Notes under the pieces: generated by a model | Told to the model about the DNA's origin: nothing | Seen by the model: only the letters and a program-made list of their open reading frames with translations | Databases searched by the model: none | Shown here: one piece after another, positions 62,052 through 64,000 of the stretch | Numbering within the stretch: the first letter of the stretch is position 1 | Layout of the letters: the number at the start of each line of letters is the position of its first letter | Program-made: the position numbers and the translations under genes | Source: CAVQTK01 sp963716455 | GTDB lineage: Bacteria > Pseudomonadota > Gammaproteobacteria > Coxiellales > Coxiellaceae | Length of the DNA: 64,000 nt | Reading direction: 5' to 3' | Assembly (NCBI GenBank): GCA_963716455.1 | Contig: CAVQTK010000007.1 | Span: forward strand, 1-64,000

Positions 62052-62999
62052 CTATTTTTTTGTTTTAGCATCCGCCAAAGCTTGATTAAATGAAATCAAA
62101 TCTGCGCACGGGTAAGTGGTAATTACACGACTAATCCGTTTGTTCAATCCAGTTAATACCTTACCCGGTCCACATTCTACCGCTAAACTTATTCCATTTT
62201 GTTCCATAGCTTGAATAATTTCTACCCATCTGACTGGATGAATTAACTGCTCAATTAATATCTGACGAATAGAATCTGATCCTGTATGAGAGAGGACATC
62301 AAAATTGTGAAGGATTGGGATTTTTGGTTTCATAAAATTAATTGAAATCAAATCAGCAGAAAGAAGTTCAGCGGCTGGCTGCATGAGTGCACAATGAGAG
62401 GGCACACTGACAGGAATGTGCTTAGCAAGCTTAGCACCCAAGTTTAGGGCCATGGATACAGCTCTGTCTACAGCTACTTTATGCCCGGCAATAACCGTTT
62501 GTCCAATAGAATTAAAATTTGCTGGACTTAAAATTTCTTGCCCTTGGCGTGCAGTCTCACAAAGCTCTGTAATTTGATTTGAATCAAAACCTACAATCGC
62601 AGCCATAGCACCTTCTTCATTTGATACTGCTTGCTGCATATAACGACCTCGTTTAGCGACCAATTGCAAAGCATCCTCGAAGGTTAAAGATTCTGCAACC
62701 ACCAAGGCGCTATACTCTCCTAAACTATGCCCTGCTAATAATTCAGGAATAGGACCTTGATGCGCTTTCCAGCACCGCCAAGTTGCTATACTTGCAGCTA
62801 AAATAGCAGGTTGAGTGTATTCTGTTTGATTTAACTTACTTTCTGGACCTTCCTGGATCATAGCCCAAACATCATAGCCTAAGATAAAACTGGCTTCAGA
62901 GAAAGTTTGTTCAATTAGATTATTTTCACTGGCAAGTTCAGACAGCATTCCTATGTGCCGAGATCCCTGCCCGGGAAAAATCATGGCAAATTGAGGCAT
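62052..62999 (-). CDS. fabD: Malonyl CoA-ACP transacylase FabD
   Basis: FabD loads malonyl groups onto ACP. The 315-residue protein starts MPQFAMIFPGQGSRHIGML. The nucleophile Ser is in LLAGHSLGEYSAL and the partner His in VSVPSHCALM; the Arg that binds the malonyl carboxylate is in KRGRYMQQA. Near the C-terminus is AVECGPGKVLTGLNKRI. Follows fabH after 16 bases. Confidence 0.97.
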   Translation of the reverse strand: MPQFAMIFPGQGSRHIGMLSELASENNLIEQTFSEASFILGYDVWAMIQEGPESKLNQTEYTQPAILAASIATWRCWKAHQGPIPELLAGHSLGEYSALVVAESLTFEDALQLVAKRGRYMQQAVSNEEGAMAAIVGFDSNQITELCETARQGQEILSPANFNSIGQTVIAGHKVAVDRAVSMALNLGAKLAKHIPVSVPSHCALMQPAAELLSADLISINFMKPKIPILHNFDVLSHTGSDSIRQILIEQLIHPVRWVEIIQAMEQNGISLAVECGPGKVLTGLNKRISRVITTYPCADLISFNQALADAKTKK

Positions 63000-63015
63000 G
63001 ATGTCACCTTAATAT

Positions 63016-63966
63016 TTAAGTAAGTGCAGAGCCCCAAGCTAACCCTGCGCCAAAGGCTTCTAGCATTAAAACTTCCCCTTTTTTAATTTTTCCTTCTTGC
63101 AAAGCAAAATCTAAAGCCAACGGAACGGAAGCTGCAGAGGTATTACCGTGTTGCTCAACCGTTAAAATTACCCGTTCCATAGACAACCCTAAGCGTTTAG
63201 CAGTAGCTTGAATGATGCGTAAATTAGCTTGATGGGGAATAAGCCAATCTACATCTTTTTTTTCTAAACCGCTCTTGGCTAATGTTTCATCAACTATATT
63301 ACCCAATTGCGTAACAGCTATTTTAAACACTGCGTTACCTTTCATCTGAATGGAAGGTTCAGTTTTTTCCCATAGGGTACTTTTGGCATATAAAGTCTGT
63401 AAATAACGTCCAGCTGCATGGATGTGAGTCGCTAAAATTCCAGGTTCCTCAGCCGCTTGCAAAACAGCCGCCCCGGCGCCGTCACCAAATAACACACACG
63501 TGCTACGATCTTTCCAGTCAACCACTTTAGTTAGTGCATCAACACCTACAACTAAAGCCGTTTTAACAACTCCATTTTTAATATATTGATCCACTACACT
63601 AAGGTTATAGATAAAACCTGCACAAGCTGCATTAAGATCAAATGCAGGACAATTATTGTTAATGCCTAACTCTTGTTGTAAAACACAGGCAATACTAGGA
63701 AAAAAATAATCGGGAGTAGCTGTAGCAACAACTACCATTTCAACCTCAGTTGGAGCTATGCCAGCATTTTCTAATGCTCGTTTAGCGGCTTGAACAGCCA
63801 TAGTAGAAACAGTTTCACCGCTCTCACCTATGACATGACGTTTACGAATACCGACCCGTTGTACAATCCATTCATCATCCGTGTCTACTATTTTTTCTAA
63901 ATCAGCATTTGTCAAAATCTTTTCAGGTAGATAGGAGCCAACTCCAATTATTTTACTATAAATCAC
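63016..63966 (-). CDS. fabH: 3-oxoacyl-ACP synthase III
   Basis: FabH starts fatty-acid synthesis by condensing acetyl-CoA with malonyl-ACP. The 316-residue protein starts with a GTG (MIYSKIIGVGSYLPEKILTN). The triad is Cys in LNAACAGFIYNL, His in IPHQANLRI and Asn in HGNTSAASVPLAL. The GTG overlaps the upstream plsX stop (GTGA), so the two are translationally coupled. Confidence 0.97.
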   Translation of the reverse strand: MIYSKIIGVGSYLPEKILTNADLEKIVDTDDEWIVQRVGIRKRHVIGESGETVSTMAVQAAKRALENAGIAPTEVEMVVVATATPDYFFPSIACVLQQELGINNNCPAFDLNAACAGFIYNLSVVDQYIKNGVVKTALVVGVDALTKVVDWKDRSTCVLFGDGAGAAVLQAAEEPGILATHIHAAGRYLQTLYAKSTLWEKTEPSIQMKGNAVFKIAVTQLGNIVDETLAKSGLEKKDVDWLIPHQANLRIIQATAKRLGLSMERVILTVEQHGNTSAASVPLALDFALQEGKIKKGEVLMLEAFGAGLAWGSALT

Positions 63967-64000
63967 TCCTGCAGACCTTTTTTAATTAATTCAGGAACAT
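63963..64000 (-). CDS. plsX: PlsX, C-terminal end only (cut by window edge)
   Basis: The last 11 codons read VPELIKKGLQE followed by TGA, which overlaps the fabH start. Position directly upstream of fabH and the coupled overlap are those of plsX, the phosphate acyltransferase that supplies PlsY. Only the tail is visible, so the call rests mainly on gene order. Confidence 0.6.
   Translation of the reverse strand, partial: VPELIKKGLQE

Overview
This window is an AT-rich stretch of a gammaproteobacterial chromosome. The gene order rpsF-rpsR-membrane protein-rplI-dnaB-alr, the mla/kds/lpt block and the fatty-acid cluster are gammaproteobacterial. Protein style, short palindromic repeats and many genes broken by small indels suggest a host-associated lineage near the Legionellales (Coxiella/Diplorickettsia/Rickettsiella-like). 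That placement is inferred from sequence character, not from a search.

Region 1-7 kb is decaying accessory DNA: the N-terminal remnant of a large NAD-glutamate dehydrogenase, a PmrAB/QseBC-type two-component system broken in both genes, and an AddB-like iron-sulfur nuclease gene with at least four lesions. An intact glycine-rich RRM protein lies between them, beside a palindromic repeat and three DnaA-box-like motifs. From 6.9 kb come an intact AddA/RecB-like helicase-nuclease, a 5'-nucleotidase, orn and plsY, converging on tsaD and a frameshifted Nif3-like gene.

Region 14-24 kb is an envelope block. murA and mlaBCDEF (retrograde phospholipid transport) run on the minus strand. They diverge from kdsD-kdsC-lptC-lptA-lptB (Kdo synthesis and LPS export), followed by hpf, ptsN, a short HPr kinase and HPr. 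The usual rpoN, ibaG and rapZ are missing from their expected places. After this come a small outer-membrane barrel protein, a broken patatin-like esterase and a broken TetR regulator.

Region 26-39 kb is proteostasis and central metabolism on the minus strand: pmbA, lon, clpX, clpP, a frameshifted trigger factor, tRNA-Leu(UAG), a tandem universal stress protein translationally coupled to a second Lon-type AAA protease, and ppsA. Region 39-43 kb (plus strand) carries rluD, pgeF and a DegP/DegQ protease, then sdhE on the minus strand.

Region 43-48 kb holds alr (frameshifted near its N-terminus), dnaB, rplI, a DUF2232-like membrane protein, rpsR and rpsF. Region 48-56 kb holds rlpA, ung, a fatty-acid desaturase, a Sel1 lipoprotein, rseP, a POT peptide transporter and a type II (eukaryote-like) glutamine synthetase. 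The last 8 kb is one minus-strand run: plsX (edge), fabH, fabD, fabG, acpP, fabF, mltG, tmk, holB, tatD.

No CRISPR array, prophage, IS transposase or secretion system is visible. The most unusual structure is a set of dispersed near-palindromic elements (notably a ~170-bp pair at 48.7 and 57.6 kb), a recurrent 20-nt motif that enters the lptA signal region, and repeated single-base frameshifts in genes normally conserved (tig, HPr, alr, the rpsF tail, nif3). These frameshifts are either real recent decay or assembly errors and must be verified.
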